Of a stretch of DNA of 64,000 bases, positions 1 through 13,175 are shown one piece after another. Made by a program: the position numbers and the translations under genes. The first letter of the stretch is position 1. Every line of letters begins with the position of its first letter. The notes under the pieces are model-generated. The model worked only from the letters and a program-made list of their open reading frames with translations, was not told where the DNA came from and ran no database searches. The stretch is from Hyalella azteca (Eukaryota > Arthropoda > Malacostraca > Amphipoda > Hyalellidae): the NCBI RefSeq assembly GCF_000764305.2, contig NW_025934535.1, positions 62,001 through 126,000 on the forward strand, read 5' to 3'.

Positions 1-749
1 GAAAATTTGAGCAGAGTTGATTGAAACTGTTGCAAAATTTTAGGAGCCGTCAAACACGATAAAATTGCGCAAAATTGATAAAATAATACACAATATCTAT
101 ATGAATTCTTTATCCACGAAGATTATTTAAAAATTGATATTATATTTATTATATTAAACTGTCTGTTCCCAGTGAACAATATCTACTGTGGGAAATTTGA
201 ATGCCTAAGTTAAACACCTATTGCTTCCTTCTACCATCTTCTATACGCTTATAATATTCTGTCTTATATAATGATAATGAAATGCATTTTTTCTCAAAGG
301 CTAATTGTTTACAATAGATACATAACTAACAAATTACAGATTGGATTACAATAGTACCTTCATACATGATCATTATACATGATCATTATACATTATATTA
401 GAGTTCTGAAGGTGAACCGTACTTTGAATTATATTAAATATATGAACACACGCTCGTGGTAAGCTCGCTTCACTAAATTTGCATTAGATTAAGTGATGAA
501 GCTAAGATTTTACATCTAACGTGTTCCCTTTTGTGCTGCTTTGCCTGGCCAAACTATATTCCATGACTGACAAGCGTGCGTGTTGTGCGCTACGGTATTT
601 AATCAGCGGTCCACACTTCGTACTGAGCGAAATAAATTCTATGAACAATATGACGATTAAAAGCAGGTTTAATTTTGAGGCCGGAAATAAGTATAAGCTT
701 AATGTGTAACATAAGAGCTTATGCTACTGGCAGAATTAGTATCAGTGGT
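1..749. other. AT-rich sequence without a supported gene
   Basis: No exon with splice sites and a recognisable protein could be supported. A short direct repeat of ATGATCATTATAC lies near 366-392. The small open frame at 521-709 has no family resemblance and looks like chance. Confidence 0.5.
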
Positions 750-950
750 TAACGACAGTAGCTTCCGTGTTGTTGGGGCATCAACGACACTAGCTTCAGT
801 GTTGTTTGGGCATCAACAACACTATCTTCAGTGTTGTTTGGCAATCAACAACACTATCTTCAGTGTTGTTTGGGCATCAACAACACTATCTTCAGTGTTG
901 TTTGGGCATCAACGACACTAGCTTCCGTGTTGTTTGGGCATCAACGATAG
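750..950. repeat. Minisatellite, 32-bp unit, about 6 copies
   Basis: A unit built on ATCAACAACACTATCTTCAG followed by TGTTGTTTGGGC repeats head to tail with small changes (CAACAAC or CAACGAC). The frame open through it simply reads the repeat and is not a gene. Confidence 0.9.
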
Positions 951-1207
951 CAGCTGCTAACTAATGCATGATATATTTATGGAGCTTCCGTGCAACCCAA
1001 GGCAGTTACCGGTCCTTGTGTTGCATTTCATTATGATAAGCATACAGTGCATGACACGAGCCTCGTTAGAAGTTACATTAAGTGGATCATGAATTCGGCA
1101 AAGATAATTAGACGACAACAAAGCGAAGGGCTGATAACGACGAACTTCGCGTGGCATGCAGATAAGAAATTGCTTCTATCAAAACACGCTTCAGTTTAGA
1201 CTACGGA

Positions 1208-1600
1208 GTTGTTAACATGTGTGTGAGCATTGTTAACGCGTATTGTTAACTGTGTGTGAGCATTGTTAACGCATATTGTTAACTGTGTGTGAGCATTGTT
1301 AACGCGTATTGTTAACTGTGTGTGAGCATTGTTAACACATATTGTTAACTGTGTGTGAGCATTGTTAACACATATTGTTAACTGTGTGTGAGCATTGTTA
1401 ACGCATATTGTTAACTGTGTGTGAGCATTGTTAACGCATATTGTTAACTGTGTGTGAGCATTGTTAACACATATTGTTAACTGTGTGTGAGCATTGTTAA
1501 CACATATTGTTAACTGTGTGTGAGCATTGTTAACGCATATTGTTAACTGTGTGTGAGCATTGTTAACGCATATTGTTAACTGTGTGTGAGCATTGTTAAN
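1208..1600. repeat. Minisatellite, 33-bp unit, about 12 copies, ending at an N
   Basis: The unit contains GTTAACTGTGTGTGAGCATT then GTTAACGCATATT. GTTAAC recurs twice per unit. Copies differ mainly as AACGCATA, AACGCGTA or AACACATA. The array ends at the unknown base 1600, so its real length is uncertain and it may be collapsed. Confidence 0.92.
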
Positions 1601-2137
1601 GCCTCGCCTCCATTAAATTAAGAGTGCATCCTTTATGACTCCCCTCAAACATAATCCTATCTAGCGTAAAGTCGTGCCTCGAAAGATGTCTGACTTGCGA
1701 ACGTGATATTTGAAGATTATAATCAATAATTTTAATGATTAAACTGTCTGGAAGCCACAGAGAAGCCAGAGTAAATATTGCGCCCCTTAGAACGCTGCAC
1801 TTGATAACTATAGAGTTAAGCACCAGTTTCATCATTCAGACATGACCGAATCCTAAATGTTTATATCATTAGTCGAGTTAAATCACAATTTCACCATGAA
1901 TGTAAAAAAATTAAAGCCATGTTTTTTTCACTGCTGGTTGTACTTGTATTCACTAAAATTTTTTGAACTTATAATGAAGCTGGTCTCCGAAACGCTTTGA
2001 GGAAAGTGCGGTGCACTTACGTAGTGTCTTCTTTGCTTTCAAATTCTGAACTTGAATAAAAACTTAACCGATGGAACTCATCAACTTTCAAGTGCTGGAG
2101 AGAGCAGGCACATGCCAGGACTTTAATCAGCATAGTG

Positions 2138-2430
2138 GTCAGTTATCAGCTATATTATACTATATCAGTATAGTTGTCAGTTATCAGCTATATTATACTT
2201 TATCAGTATAGTTGTCAGTTATCAGCTATATTATACTTTATCAGTATAGTTGTCAGTTATCAGTTATAGTATACTTTATCAGTATAGTTATCAGTCATCA
2301 GTTATATTATACTTTATCAATTATAGTGTCCTTTATCATTATACTTGTCAGTTATCAGTTATAGTATACTTCATCAGTATAGTTGTCAGTTATCAGTTAC
2401 ATTATAGTTTACCAGTATAGTTATCTCTTA
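2138..2430. repeat. Minisatellite, 38-bp unit, about 7-8 copies
   Basis: The unit is GTCAGTTATCAGCTATATTA followed by TACTTTATCAGTATAGTT. Copies become more divergent toward the right end. Confidence 0.9.
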
Positions 2431-2620
2431 TCAACCAATCATAGGACCAGTTCTGCTAGGGGCAGGAGAGTCTCCAGCCATCACGGTCTGGAAAGCTTTG
2501 TTCGTGAGATTTTCTATCATTCTCAGTGAAATCACTTTTATCATAACTACATTAGTCATCATTATTACTTAAATTATTATTACTAAGGTTGAAAATGAAA
2601 GTAGTAATTTTAAAAGATAA

Positions 2621-2725
2621 AGTCGATACGTTTATATACGATGAATACGATAATTTTTCGGATACTCTAATANAGTCGATACGTTTATATACGATGAATA
2701 CGATAATTTTTCGGATACTCTAATA
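2621..2725. other. Duplicated contig ends around a single N
   Basis: The 52 bases at 2621-2672 recur exactly at 2674-2725, separated by one N at 2673. This is what results when two overlapping contig ends are placed side by side instead of merged. It is best read as an assembly artefact rather than a biological repeat. Confidence 0.85.
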
Positions 2726-2897
2726 GGATACGTTGAAGTATTAGTTGTTGGACTCTGTAATAGGATATATTTCAATATAATTTTCAAGATACATGATTGG
2801 AAAATACTCTAAGATAATTATAACTCAATTATCGTATGTTTTGTGTCGTGGGGCTCACATGTTTACTGGGGTGGACGCATTTTTTACCCTAATGTGT

Positions 2898-3242
2898 GCG
2901 TCCAAGTGCACTTTTTACCTAGTTTTACCCTAGTCCAAGTGCAATTTTTATCTAGTTTTACCCTAGTCCAAGTGCACTTTTTACCTAGTTTTACCCTAGT
3001 CCAAGTGCACTTTTTATCTAGTTTTACCCTAGTCCAAGTGCACTTTTTACCTAGTTTTACCCTAATCCAAGTGCACTTTTTATCTAGTTTTACCTTACTC
3101 CAAGTGCACTTTTTACCTAGTTTTACCTTAGTCCAAGTGCACTTTTTACCTAGTTTTACCCTAGTCCAAGTGCACTTTTTACCTAGTTTTACCCTAGTCC
3201 AAGTGCACTTTTTACCTAGTTTTACCCTAGTCTAAGTGCATT
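2898..3242. repeat. Minisatellite, 33-bp unit, about 10 copies
   Basis: The unit is TCCAAGTGCACTTTTTACCT followed by AGTTTTACCCTAG. Because 33 is divisible by three, a long frame (2843-3235) reads through it as an 11-residue repeat, QVHFLPSFTLV. There is no start context, splice site or protein family to support coding. Confidence 0.93.
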
Positions 3243-4245
3243 TTTCACTCTTGTGTGGGTCACGCTGACCCAGTTTGTCCAGGCAAAGGGCGCATCAGAT
3301 CTACGTACAAAAAGTGTATCACAATTTTGACAATGTGACCTCTTAATTTTTCTGACTGCGCGGCCATAAGTTTATATTTAAATCGTAATTTAGATAGGAA
3401 AAAAGTTGATAATTAAAAAATTGAGATTTTCAATGAACTTTTCGAATTGTTTGCATTTTTACTGCTCCAGAAAAGAGTGCCTTTATTATAACTTATTGCC
3501 TTATAGTTTATCCATTAATAAATTTATAATTGAAGAAGGGTCCGGTTGAGCTTCTAAATGGCTGTTAAGAATAAAATTATGTAAGGGAACAGTATAAAAA
3601 TATATACCTAATATGGTACATATAATATGTTATATAATTTATTAATATAATGTATAATATATATGTAAAAAATATTTAAATAGAATTATTACTATATAAT
3701 GTAATAAAATTAGAGGCATAAATATTGACAATATTTAGTCCTGTTCTAACTTGTAAAATCTCATGACCATTTACCGTAGACTTGTATCAAAGTAATTTAA
3801 ATTTCAACACCATTTACCGTAGATTTCAATCATATGACTAAGCAATTTTTGGTCAAAGGACTCAGTTTATAACTGCGGGCATATAATGAAGACAAAGACT
3901 TGCAAGTTTTACTGGTTTGTAGTTCATAGGAGCGAGCTACTTACTGTGCGTAATTTTGGTCTATTATTTCACTTCAATGGATCTTTTTGAAAAATTGCTG
4001 ATTTAACTAACCCTTTAGCGTCTCGCCTTACTTATGTCTATCGCATCTTACGTAAGGATGATTTGTGTTTACATTTGAATCTCATCCGCCCAATTGGACA
4101 AATATATTGGCTTTAATTTCAGGCTGCTCAATGCCACGACGGAGGTTTGGTCACCTGTCAGGTTTTTTAATGAATGAATTTCAGCAATGCGGTATGGGTG
4201 CAGGGTGGCTAAATGGTCGAATATTTTCATCACATTTTATTTTCN
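3243..4245. other. AT-rich sequence, nothing recognised
   Basis: Very AT-rich, especially 3590-3720, which is almost pure TA-type sequence. No exon or element was recognised. It ends at an N at 4245, at the left edge of the next array. Confidence 0.5.
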
Positions 4246-4400
4246 ACGAGTCTCAGGTACAAGTTTCACACCACATCCTACACCCCACAAGTCTCAGGTA
4301 CAAGTTTCATTCCACATCCTACGCACCACGAGTCTAAGGTACAAATTTCACACCACATCCTACACCACACAAGTCTCAGGTCTCAGGTCAGGTAGGATGT
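4246..4400. repeat. Minisatellite, unit of about 42 bp, 3-4 copies
   Basis: The unit carries GAGTCTCAGGTACAAGTTTC followed by a CACCACATCCTACAC-type segment. The array starts at the unknown base 4245, so its left end is undefined. Confidence 0.85.
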
Positions 4401-4677
4401 GGTACCGTACAGACCACATCCTACACCAGGATTTAGGACGCGGCGGTCTCAGCGCATTAACCGCGTTGACGGAAACAAAGTTTTGGGCTCGCGACGGCTA
4501 ATGCAGAGCACGAGTTATTCTAGCGGACGATGTCACGCGCCGAGCTTTTCAGCATTAAAACAAAGCCCTAAAACAAAGCATAAACATTCTCCGTTGATGC
4601 AGCCCAGCAACAAGCCTTCTGATATGTTACTGTCGAGCGGCTGAACAGCTGTCCAAACCAAAGTAATATTGACGGTA

Positions 4678-4850
4678 GTTATGTAATGCTCGTTATTATG
4701 TAATGCTCGTTATTATGTAATGCTCGTTATTATGTTATATAGCGCTGAAATAGTGCTATATTTTAATAGCGCTGAAATAGCGCTATATTTAAATAGCGCT
4801 ATAGCGCTATTTATCCCAATAGCGTTATTGGGATAAATAGCGTTTCAGGT
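4678..4850. repeat. 17-bp triplet repeat and AGCGCT-rich palindromic stretch
   Basis: Three tandem copies of GTAATGCTCGTTATTAT at 4685-4735 are followed by repeated self-complementary AGCGCT blocks (4740-4850), including inverted halves around TTATCCCAATAGCG and TTGGGATAAATAGCG. Confidence 0.8.
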
Positions 4851-5044
4851 CTTCTCACAGAGACCTGAAACATCTCTCCTTTATCACAGAGATTCGAAAA
4901 GCATCGTTTCTGCATCCCAGAGACCAGTAGAACATTGTGCTCTCTTCACCGAGATCTGCACAACATTGTTCTCTTATCTCATCAACTCGAGAAGAATCGT
5001 TCGACCAATCCCCTCGAGTAGCATGAAGGAGTCAATCACTGTAA

Positions 5045-5480
5045 CGAGGAGCGATGAGGAAGCTTGCCTACTCGCTACATCTTACGAAGCGGCGAGTGGG
5101 GGATCGTAATGAGGAAGCTTACGGCGATGAAAGACAAGAAGTCTTACGATGTGGCGAGTGGAGGGATCGTAATGAGGAAGCTTTTGGCGATGAAAGACAA
5201 GAATTCTTACGATGTGGCGAGTTGAGGGATCGTAATGAAGAAGATTACCTACTCGCTACATCTTACGAAGCGGCGAGTGGGGGATCGTAATGAGGGAGCT
5301 TACGGAGATGAAAGACAAGAAGTCTTACAATGTGGCGAGTGGGCAATCGTAATGAGAATCCTTAAGACAATAAAAGACTAGAAATCATACTCTGTTGCGA
5401 GTGAATCTATCATAATGAAAATTCATGAGGTTATAAAAGACGTACTAGGCCTTACGATGAGGTGTGCAGGTGAATCGTAA
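5045..5480. repeat. Degenerate tandem repeat, unit about 60 bp
   Basis: Blocks of GGATCGTAATGAGGAAGCTT, then GAAAGACAAGAAGTCTTACG, then TGTGGCGAGTGG recur about five to six times. Decay increases to the right, where the last copies are barely recognisable by 5480. Confidence 0.8.
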
Positions 5481-6507
5481 AGTTGTAGCTTTAGCCTATG
5501 AAATTCTATAAGTCTAATGATGGGGTGGGTGGATGGTAGCACAGGTCGATGGCTCTTTGTTAGCACCCAACGCAGACACGCCTACGCCTACAGAAATGTC
5601 CGTTGCTCGCGGAGGTGTTGGATCAACTTCAGCCAGCGCAATCATTGTTAAATTGAAATACTAGTTATTTGGTTTCTGAGAAATGTTAATTGATAATAAG
5701 AATATAATCAATCAGCGGCAATTGAATGAAAATAACTTCTTATTGAACAACAAAATGGATCTAAAATTAACAGGCATTCTATTCCATTTGCTATTTTTAA
5801 CAGGGAGTAAATAAATTATGCAGGGATGCATATTTTGATGCAAAGCAAATAAATTAAATAGTAGAGGAATGTGATCAAATTAGTCCATTACAGTGCAGTG
5901 AAATTTAAAGTGAGATTGCTAACCGTTGTGCAAATTCCGATTTATGCCAACAAACTATAGTCTCGTGACGATAGATCTGATGATATAGAAACGTTGCACT
6001 CACACATCAGGAAAGAAGTCACACTCAGATAAGTGAGAGGGACATTGTCCAAATAGCGATGCTCTTGTGTTGGTTATCCTGACCCAGTTTAGCCTGGATT
6101 AGGGTATATTAGTTCGACGTGCCAAAATTGCGACTTCGTGGCCAATATATAACCCGTTTATTTCTCTAACAGCGCGTTCCTAATTATATTAAAGTAAACT
6201 TACAATAAAAACATCATGTTTTGGGATAAAATACTATGGAAACTGGGCACTGCATTTTAAAAAAGGGAAAATATCAGGCGAACCAATCACGGAAAATACT
6301 GTTCACCATTGGCATTCAAAGTACATATGGCAGCCATGGAAGTGAAGAGAGTGGGCAAATATATCCGCTTTGTGATCACAAAGATAGAGCTGAATATATT
6401 GATTTGCAAGCAAGCAAGAGGCAAGACGTTTGAAGGGCAAATTTAAACTTCATTTCAAGCATGTTTCTTTAAATTCTAAACCTAATAGAACAATTTTCTT
6501 GTTGCAG
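5481..6507. other. Sequence 5' of the neurensin-like exon; nothing recognised
   Basis: No upstream coding exon was identified. A good splice acceptor (polypyrimidine stretch then TTGCAG) ends at 6507, so at least part of this stretch should be an intron of the neurensin-like gene, with a 5' untranslated exon further left that I could not find. Confidence 0.4.
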
Positions 6508-7063
6508 GAAGCATTGGGAGAAAATGTTGGAAGACTCGGATTCGGAGCCCAGTGAGTCTGAACCTCTGGTGCAGCAGCCCATCGCGACAGGGGCCATCAG
6601 GAAGGACCCTGATGTTTGGAAATCTAGTAGCGGAAAATCCGCTCAAGCCGGCACAAGTTCAGCTCCATCAGTGATGAAAAGTCGCAAAAATCCAGCCCCT
6701 GCGCCACCAATAACCGTCGTGTCGGAAAGTTCTACCGTCACTAACGTAAAGTGCAATACTAACAAGTCCTCAGGAGACAAAGGAGTCGTCACCAGGAACA
6801 GTTCCAAGAGACTTCAGGACTTGGTCTCGCACTTGGAACAAGTCCCAGAAAACGAGGAGCCTGAGGGCAGTTCTGGAGCTGGCAATGACGACGAGGCTGA
6901 GAACGCTTCATCAGAACCCAACCGAGCCCAGGAAGATCCATCGTCTCCTATCGCTGAGCCTTCGAGCCTGGGCTGTCCATTTTTCGGAGTCAAAAACTAC
7001 CTCCATCACTTCTATGATAAGCCCAACGTCAAAGACCCCAGTATTTACGAAGATATTTTACCG
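6508..7063 (+). CDS. Neurensin-family protein, first coding exon (start codon at 6524)
   Basis: Neurensins (vesicular transmembrane protein p24) are small two-helix membrane proteins of neuronal vesicles. The exon runs from an acceptor (TTGCAG, ending 6507) to a donor (CCG|GTGAGG). With the ATG at 6524 (AAA before it) it codes 180 residues, ending in phase 0. Residues 1-147 are acidic, Ser/Pro-rich and probably disordered. Residues 155-165 read GVKNYLHHFYD, then PSIYED, matching as I recall the neurensin signature just before the first membrane helix (vertebrate YGVRSYLHQFYE). The disordered extension is longer than in vertebrate proteins. The frame is also open upstream of the ATG in this exon, so an earlier start in another exon is possible. 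Family assignment is by eye, fairly confident. Confidence 0.72.
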
Positions 7064-8910
7064 GTGAGGCTAAACAAATTGTTTGAACTTCTTGTTTTCA
7101 GTCGAAAATTTGAATTTTCGAATATCATCATTGAGCTGCAGGGAAAATGTTTCTGCTTTGCCGTTCGTTTGAGTTATTATCTGAGATTTTTTTATTTGCT
7201 ACTTTGATTTCTGATTTTTTTTCACGTTATAGAAACACTTGTGAAGAAAAGGAATATTGCAAAAAATTCGAGGGTTAACGAAGACATTTCGTTTGCGAGC
7301 TCATGATGACAAGTAAACATAGCTGACGGCCCCAATTATTATTATTTTAGAGTATCGTTTGTTATTTACCAAATATTATTATATTAAATATTATTATTAT
7401 TATTCCTTTCATTATTTATCAATTTTTATAGTAATATTACAACGTAGGCCGGTGTAGCCTAACTGGGCAGGGAGAACAAGTATTGGCCGCAAAAAGCTCC
7501 AACCAAATCTCAATATAATAGCTCCGCAGCCAATGAACTCTGTCTTACCAAAATAATTAAGTCTACGATATACCAATGAAAATCGTGGATTTCCCAAATT
7601 TACGAAGCGGTGTATTTCATACAGTCTTCGTATAAATATTGTGGCAACTAAGGAAAAAAATTCATTCAAGCCAATCATGAATTAAAATGTATACGAAGGT
7701 TACAACACCCTCTTCGCCTGCAGCAATTAGTAATTTTAAGCATATCAACGCGTTGCAAAAACATTATAATAACTTTACCGAGGTGGACGCTAGGCAACGC
7801 GTTGCAAAAATATTATAATAACTTATATCAAGGTTTAGGTATGTCAACAAGCATCAAATATAATAACGTTATCATATCAAGATGGAAAATGTCAACACCT
7901 TGCAAAAAAATGATGAGCGAAGTGGCGTCAAGTGGAGCTGCGACCTCGTAATGTCGAGGCCGTAGGCTGTGCTTATAACTTATGCTGCCGCTGCTCATAG
8001 GCCAAGCGTTCAGCTTTCATGGATCTTTGCTTTGTTTTTCAGGCGGAGATCAAAACGAAAACATGAGCTTATTTTGCCATGCCGTGACTCCTCTTTTGAA
8101 TAGGCTACGGCAATGTGGGCAACCTGATCTCTTTTCCTTTTCTTGAATCGCCTCAATTGCGATTTGCGAAATAATAAGAAAATACCGGGACTTTTTTACA
8201 GTTGATCTTCGTCGTGAAAGGTTGTCGGAATTTAATTACCCGTAAAATGTTTCTAAAATATATGGTACGACTGAACATTTTTAATGCTGTCAATGTTATG
8301 CACTCAGACGAGAAAAAATTTCATTTCACATCTTCATTGAAAATGTGTTCTAGTGTTTGAGCTTTACTAGATGATGCCACTGCTTGGAATTTGAGATATG
8401 ATTGGTCATTATCACACTAAATAAAAATATTAGATGCGAATCTCAGATCTGAATTTGATGTTTTGCATAAATTTGAGACCCGCGAGGGCCCTGAGAAATA
8501 AACTTCTTAAAAAATGTCAAGGACAGCGCCGAAAGAAACAGCTTCTAAAAAATGAAACCAATAAAAATTAAAAGTATACATTTCCAGCCAAAGGTGTGGT
8601 CATAGAAATATTCGTGTAGATTGATCAGTTTATCAATAAACCTGATCTGAGAAAAAACAAAATGATGCCTTGTAAATGGTTAAACCTAATGAATAATTAA
8701 TAAGTCCATCGGACCCTATTATTCTGGCTCAATGGAATCCTAGTTCCATTTCATTGGATATGATATTAATGATTGATAATAATAATATATTAAAAATATG
8801 AGCAAATCTCATGAAATGAAATCAACAAATTTACGAACAAATTCCAAATGCCCTAACTTAACTTGAATATATTTTACTCAGCTGATAACATGGCGGTTTG
8901 TCTGACGCAG
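7064..8910 (+). other. Intron of the neurensin-like gene
   Basis: AT-rich spacer between two phase-0 splice sites. It contains degenerate copies of a unit of about 60 bp (CAACGCGTTGCAAAAA plus TTATAATAACTT) near 7745-7910. No other exon was recognised in it. Confidence 0.55.
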
Positions 8911-9072
8911 TACACATCAGATGAAGGAGTGTTCCTCGTGAAGAACACATCGATGTGTTCCTCACCAGTGTTCCGGCTCTCAGTCATCCTTGGGGCCCTC
9001 ATCCTGCTGATGGGGGCCATAGCCCTCACCGTGGCTGCCTGCTCCACACGCAAGTCTCCTGTTGTGGCCAAG
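8911..9072 (+). CDS. Neurensin-family protein, exon with first membrane helix
   Basis: This exon codes 54 residues in phase 0 on both sides, joining the previous exon cleanly. The acceptor used is CTGACGCAG ending at 8910. An earlier AG at 8881 gives the wrong phase and an immediate stop. The donor is GCCAAG|GTATAAG. Joined, the protein reads IYEDILP|YTSDEGVFLV, and residues about 200-224 form a hydrophobic helix (FRLSVILGALILLMGAIALT, then VAAC). In the family this is helix 1, placed the same distance after the YLHxFY motif. The second helix and C-terminus must lie in exons further right. I could not find them up to 30 kb, so the gene is incomplete here. Confidence 0.68.
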
Positions 9073-12000
9073 GTATAAGATTGAAGTTTAAATTCAAGGA
9101 GTTTTTGCTTCAAATGAATCGGCCGCAAGCGTGAGAATTATTTGACATTAAAGTTCAGAGAGCATTTGCTTCCCTTATTCCTATTATTAAGCATGCATCT
9201 CTTGTCCCGGCAGTAAAAGTATCGACATTTGTATGTAAAATGCCACACTGACTTCAACAAAGGAGTCGAGGCTCAGTATAGAAGTTCTCGTACATTCCAT
9301 TTAAAGGTTAGTGAAATCTCAGTATTTTTTGTGTGAATTTTACTCAACATAATAAAATTCGAGCTTTAACATGAGTTTGCGTGTGTTAAACTTCCTTATT
9401 TTTTACGCGATTTAGTAATAACTGGAAAAAGCTATGTGAAATGCTATGTGATTTTTATCGCTACATTTTTATCGAGCAAAATTGGCGGTTAAATGAACCG
9501 AGCCTTGTTAACTGGTAGGCATGAAGCTGTCTGTGGTGAGCGTCGTGTGTGACTGGGATTCTTGTGTAGTCATCGAGTCCGGGGGGGCCTTTGTACACGT
9601 GGCCAGAAGTGGAGGCCATTGTAACTTTTCAGTACTGACTGCCACTTACCATCATGGTGCTGGAAAAATAGTCTGTATCCTTATACATGAGGCCAGTATT
9701 ATTGGCCATTAGAATTGGTCAGTAAAATCTGTTACTAATTGCCGCGCTACAGCCAAGGGGCCGGTAGCAAGAAACATGAGATCAACAGCACGATAATTAG
9801 CGGCTGTTGAAATTGTCAAATTATAGTGGCAGCCACTAATAACCACGTGTACAAGGATCAAAGAAAACACGGTGGAAGAACATAGGGAGAGAAGCAGTCA
9901 TTAGTTCGTTGTAAATCTAAAGCTTCTGTGACGTCAACATATCAAATGAACTCAATTAGAATTGGCAAGAATAGATTGGGCACTACAACGAAGAATTTGG
10001 ACCATGCTAGAGCAGTCCGTTTGCTCATTTCCAATATAATTGTCATTGTTCTTGTTTGACACTAAATTTGTCGTAGTGTAAATTGAATTTAATTGTCTCA
10101 TAAATAAATTCGAACCGATAAAAAAAAGGGTTTCAAAAAAGAGTTTCATTAGCTGTTCAGTGGGGAGATGTCAACTTTTTTAAAAGTGAATATTAACTAA
10201 TTTTTATAATTGGAAAATATCGAATTCAATTACAAAGCCAAATTTAAAACTACTCATTGGTGAAGAATAAAAAAATAAGAAACAGCATAAAAGGGGATTC
10301 AGCGTCGGGAATTTCCAAGTAATTTAATCGAACAGTTTGAAATTATTTTTCGTTTTGGTTAATATAAAATCATACAAAAATTCAGCTATCAGCAGATAAC
10401 AAAGAGGCTCAGCTGCCCAGAAACATGACGTAGTGTGGAGAAATGCCTTAAATGTTGAAGTTCTCCACTAAAATTCTATTGCTTCTACCGAATTTTCCCC
10501 TTAGCATGAATTCAATCTTTGACTCTGATAATACCCTCTCATTGTCACACCATTGATGTTATCTGCCAGACATTGTAGACCCTTTACTGTAGTTTTTTTT
10601 TTTTGCGATACAGTGAAATGCATCAAATTGAATGGATTTTCGAGGACTGTAGCGGGCATAATTATTCCATGTTTTGTATATCAACAAATAAATGAAGTAA
10701 TAGAATTTTTAAACCATCTTCTGTAAATCCCTAGAAAATAAATTTCAACTGAAAGAATCAAATGGAGAATAACGTTGAAAAATCATTATATCGGTAAAAT
10801 GAGATTTTTTGATCCGGTTTTGAAACTGGCCCCGTTAAATAAAATAGTCGGTGACCTAATTGATCCAGTACTTCCCCTCACAAATTGGTATTAACGAAAA
10901 AGGTAAAATTATTCCTATAATTAATCCCATGAAGTCATTCGTATAAAAATCAACCTCTTTTTCTATCCGAATTATTATCAACAATGTCAGTCGTTTAGAA
11001 ATTCTTTACGATCAGTAAAATATTATTTTGCGAAGAACTGTCCGACAAGAGCTTAAAAAGCAATTATTTGTTGATCCCGATAATGTCAGTTGAAAAAAAT
11101 TATTGTTTCAATTTTCGGGTTCATGTACGGCTCATTCTTCGAAAATGTGTACAATAAATTCCACAATCAATTTGTGCGTTGGAACGAGTATTCTTTTCTA
11201 TAACTGTTAAGATAAGGTTCTTGCTGGTTAACCTTTTGAATGTGAACAGCACGTTATTGAGACCTCGTCAGCACTATTGTCATCTGTGTCTTTAACAACG
11301 CGTCTAACGTGACCTACATCGTTCAGTACGTAAGGAGATTATTATCAATCAAACATCATTGTAATGAAGTATAAATGTTTGTGGTTAAATCTTTACAAAT
11401 GTACTCAGAAACGAACGGGCATGGATCAAGATGGTAGCCTCGCGTGTTCCTGTTACGAATTGTTCATGGTTACGCTTGGTAGACTGGATAATCAACATTA
11501 CATTTAACGAAATTGTTAACTATATGAAAATTTGAAATAAATTAAATTCAGGTTGCAACCTCCGTAGAATTTCAAGTATTAAAATGTCCTAATCCAAACG
11601 CAATCGCGCTGAGTTATTGAAGAAAACCTCTCCGTGTGTAAAATTTTACTAATATTAACTATAAATTAATAAACAATAAATTGAAAATAACCAGAAAAAT
11701 AAAACTACCCTTCTTCATGAATTACGAAAGAAGTTTCCAAGAAAGATTGACTCTATCCCGCTCATTCTGTAGCATCTTCGTCCCCATGCATGCTCATTAA
11801 ATTCTATGTACCGTCAATAATGGCAACATATAATAAAGAGTACGAATTCAACCATCGCACAGACCGTCTATAAATTTTTGTTGCTATCCTAATAAGCAGT
11901 CCAATGAAAATATACACGAATATCTGTGGTGGTCTGTGAAAATTGACCTTTGAAATTAATATTTATTGAAGATTGAATTGGATGGATGGATGTCATCGTA

Positions 12001-13029
12001 TTTTACACGTATATGTTTCTGATGGGTGAAATGCGTTGTCTTCTGTGTCGTAATTTATAATTTCAATTGCCTTACGATGTTGTTTATCAGAAATCGTGTC
12101 TTAGAAAATGATTACGATGCCACAGTAGAAACATTATTTCTCGACACTAAACAACTATATTAATTATTGAAACAAAACTAAAGATAAACTTCAGCTTCTG
12201 ATTGTTCAAAAAACATTTGTGAGGATGAATCGAAGAACTCAGAGGAAATGTTCTCGTTGAACCATAATCGACTATGATATCTAGTTCTAAATCGTCATAA
12301 ATGACTCACAGGTTCGATTAACAGATAATAAAAACTATTATTAATTTAAATTTACGATTATACATCAAAAAGGCCTCGTATGAGTGTGTGACATTCTGAC
12401 TTCCCAAAGGCGTCGTTAGTTTTTAGTGTCCGTGTCGCTCTATTGGATCTCTTGTGTATAATGTTCCTGTCGTCTATAATGTTATTGAATAAACTGTCAT
12501 AGGAAGAAGCATGAAGCGTTCTAGTCCTTTAAATGGCAGATGAATTCACTATGAATGATTCTGTGCGCAGCAATGACATGAGAATTTATGATATTAAAGT
12601 GAGATTAGCATTCAGAATTAAACTTTTAGCATGCGCGATGCTCGGGGAATTCATGAAATGAATTTTGGAAATTATGAGGGAGATTCAGAAATTACCTCAG
12701 ACATCTGTGAGACTCGGTGGTCTCTGATTGACTGTTATTCTCATGCCCAACAAAAGCTGAATCTTCTTTCAAATCCTTATCTTTTAATTAAAGTTATTGT
12801 ATCGTATGAATATACTGGGTATAATTATATACCACATATACTGGTATAATATAACGAATGAGTGTCTTCGTTGTTCAATTTTGATCTGGAAATATATTTT
12901 GTGGAGTTCTGCGAGGTTTCATTATCTTCGTTGAAATTAAAAGCTTATCGCACTTCATAATTATGGCTAACTTATAACCGCCCAACCGGCGGCCAATCGG
13001 CGGCCAACGTCACCAATGCCACAGTGAAA
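9073..13029. other. Probable intron or intergenic sequence; nothing recognised
   Basis: AT-rich DNA with no exon that continues the neurensin-like gene. I looked for a second hydrophobic helix in phase 0 and did not see one. The small open frames at 9521-9712, 9952-10149 and 12631-12849 have no family resemblance. Confidence 0.4.
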
Positions 13030-13175
13030 ACATGCCAGTCTGGGAACATGTCAACATGCCAGTCTGGAAACATGTCAACATGCCAGTCTGGGAGCATGTC
13101 AACATGCCAGTTTGGGAGCATGTCAACATGCCAGTCTGGGAGCATGTCAACATGCTCGTCTGGGAGCATGTTAAC
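13030..13175. repeat. Minisatellite, 24-bp unit, about 6 copies
   Basis: The unit is AACATGCCAGTCTGGGAGCA followed by TGTC. Since 24 is divisible by three, both minus-strand frames that read it look like repeat proteins but are repeat artefacts. Confidence 0.9.

Noticed and set aside
2843..3235. 130-residue frame with an 11-residue repeat
   Set aside because: It exists because the 33-bp minisatellite unit is divisible by three. No splice, start or family support.
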